A stretch of DNA of 64,000 nt from NCBI GenBank assembly GCA_029960045.1, contig JASCOV010000002.1, positions 620,001 to 684,000 on the forward strand, read 5' to 3'. This document shows positions 63,046 to 64,000 of the stretch, piece after piece. The position numbers and the translations under genes are program-made. The stretch comes from Flavobacteriaceae bacterium PS02293. GTDB taxonomy: Bacteria > Bacteroidota > Bacteroidia > Flavobacteriales > Weeksellaceae. Each line of letters starts with the position of its first letter. Position 1 is the stretch's first letter. The notes below the pieces were generated by a model. The model was not told where the DNA came from. It did not search any database and was given only the letters and a program-made list of their open reading frames with translations.

Positions 63046-64000
63046 ATGACAAAACATCAGCAAAGAGTGGAAGAGGTTTTTCATTTTTTTGATAATAAAG
63101 ATATTGTTCTTGGTTTCAGAAAACTATTGGATTGTGCGATTGATACTCAGAATATGACGATCTATAAAATGGCAGTCGAACTTACTGACTGGAAAGAAAA
63201 GAATCCCGAAAAATCTGATGAATTAATAGAAAAATCTAAACAGTTTCTTGCTGAAATTGGGAAAACTTCAGTCAATGAATATCCAAAAGATGTTGCTGTT
63301 TTGAAGTCTGATAATATTGAGAAATCGTATGGTAAAAACCGTTTTTCACTTGGTCCTGTTTCTTTGGAAATCAAAAAAGGGCAGGTTTATGGTTTGGTTG
63401 GTGAAAATGGAAACGGGAAAACCACGTTGCTCAGGATTTTGGCAAAAGAAATTTCTCATAACAAAGGCGAACTGAAATATGAATTTAATTCTGTTCCGAA
63501 AGACGAATATGATCTAAGAACAAAACTCGTTTACATCCCACAAAGAACCGAAAGATGGTACGGAAGTCTGAAAGATAATCTCAAATTTGTTCTTTCAAAT
63601 TACGGTGTCAATCCAGAAGAAAATGAAACCAGAACGCTGATGATGATTGCGCGTCTCGGACTTTGGAATTACAAACATTTGAAATGGGACGAGTTGTCTT
63701 CCGGCTACAAAATGCGTTTTGAACTGGCAAGAACGCTTCTTCGTCAACCCGAAATTCTTCTGCTGGACGAACCTTTGGCAAACCTTGATGTTTTGGCTCA
63801 GCAGGTTATTTTGGAAGATCTGAAAGCGATTTCAAATTCCGTAAACAATCCGATTGCATTGATTCTCAGTTCTCAGCAATTGTATGAAGTCGAAAAGATT
63901 TCTGATAAAGTCATTTTCCTCAAAAACGGAAAATATCAGGACAATGATCAAAAGTCTGAAACGCAAACCGCAGAGCTTATCGTAGAGATTGATACAGACG
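63046..64000 (+). CDS. ABC transporter ATP-binding protein, 3' end outside window
   Basis: At least 318 codons; the gene runs off the right edge. Walker A is GENGNGKTTLL (about residue 118), the signature is LSSGYKMRFELARTLL (LSSGY replaces LSGGQ), and Walker B is ILLLDEPLANLD. About 70 residues before the ATPase core are an N-terminal extension unlike standard subunits. The weak promoter is TATCTTTA at 63017-63024. Transport role unknown; the permease is likely to the right. Confidence 0.82.
   Translation, partial: MTKHQQRVEEVFHFFDNKDIVLGFRKLLDCAIDTQNMTIYKMAVELTDWKEKNPEKSDELIEKSKQFLAEIGKTSVNEYPKDVAVLKSDNIEKSYGKNRFSLGPVSLEIKKGQVYGLVGENGNGKTTLLRILAKEISHNKGELKYEFNSVPKDEYDLRTKLVYIPQRTERWYGSLKDNLKFVLSNYGVNPEENETRTLMMIARLGLWNYKHLKWDELSSGYKMRFELARTLLRQPEILLLDEPLANLDVLAQQVILEDLKAISNSVNNPIALILSSQQLYEVEKISDKVIFLKNGKYQDNDQKSETQTAELIVEIDTD

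Noticed and set aside
1..64000. CRISPR array, tRNA or rRNA genes
   Set aside because: No regularly spaced repeats, tRNA-like cloverleaf or rRNA sequence was recognised by reading; tRNA scanning could still find a missed one.

Overview
The window looks like a chromosomal segment of a low-G+C member of the Bacteroidota, most likely a flavobacterium of the Chryseobacterium group (Weeksellaceae). The evidence is the A+T-rich, A/T-ending coding sequence, promoters of the Bacteroidota type (TTG about 19-21 bases before TAnnTTTG), many short secreted proteins with signal peptides ending in a-Q, and an arginine pathway built on the Bacteroides-type transcarbamylase. The genus is inferred. No rRNA, tRNA, CRISPR array or complete insertion sequence was seen.

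Layout. 1-9018: housekeeping and envelope genes: the end of hemN, an alpha/beta hydrolase, a QueD-type enzyme, an outer-membrane barrel, a NamZ-type muramidase, a LolC/E-like permease, a LURP-one-like protein, a CBS/cysteine-synthase-type enzyme and a nitronate monooxygenase. 9109-13835: a cyanophycin (Asp-Arg storage polymer) locus, with isoaspartyl peptidase and cyanophycinase divergent from cyanophycin synthetase. 13939-27359: mostly secreted or surface proteins and small regulators, including a CE1-like esterase, a tyrosine-type phosphatase, an Arr-type rifamycin ADP-ribosyltransferase, an S41 peptidase, a penicillin-binding-protein-like serine hydrolase, an AraC regulator and a GNAT acetyltransferase. 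27622-32004: an accessory-looking stretch with an LpxR-like lipid A deacylase, a tight HNH / coiled-coil / DUF4407 cassette, and a gene broken by one in-frame amber codon.

32185-42738 is a short-chain fatty acid locus read leftward: porin, MFS carrier, small membrane proteins, a symporter-histidine kinase fusion resembling CrbS, a receiver-only response regulator, a propionyl-CoA synthetase and acetyl-CoA synthetase. 43450-52231 is an arginine operon (GNAT acyltransferase, argG, argC, argD, argF', argB, argE, argH), followed by an oppositely oriented Lrp/AsnC regulator. 52967-58829 is the carbamoyl-phosphate/pyrimidine block: pyrB behind a leader peptide and terminator, then carA, a four-helix-bundle gene and carB. 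CarAB feeds carbamoyl phosphate to both PyrB and ArgF', and arginine plus aspartate are the building blocks of cyanophycin, so three loci of this window connect metabolically.

58922-64000 holds a small lipoprotein, a degenerate retropepsin-like secreted protein, a Crp-like regulator, a DinB-like protein, a large methyltransferase and the start of an ABC ATPase.

The most interesting signals are outside conventional genes. A pyrBI-like attenuator (24-codon leader ORF, U-rich tract, terminator) precedes pyrB. Several families of palindromic intergenic elements are packed into the arginine operon, and some show compensatory base changes between copies.
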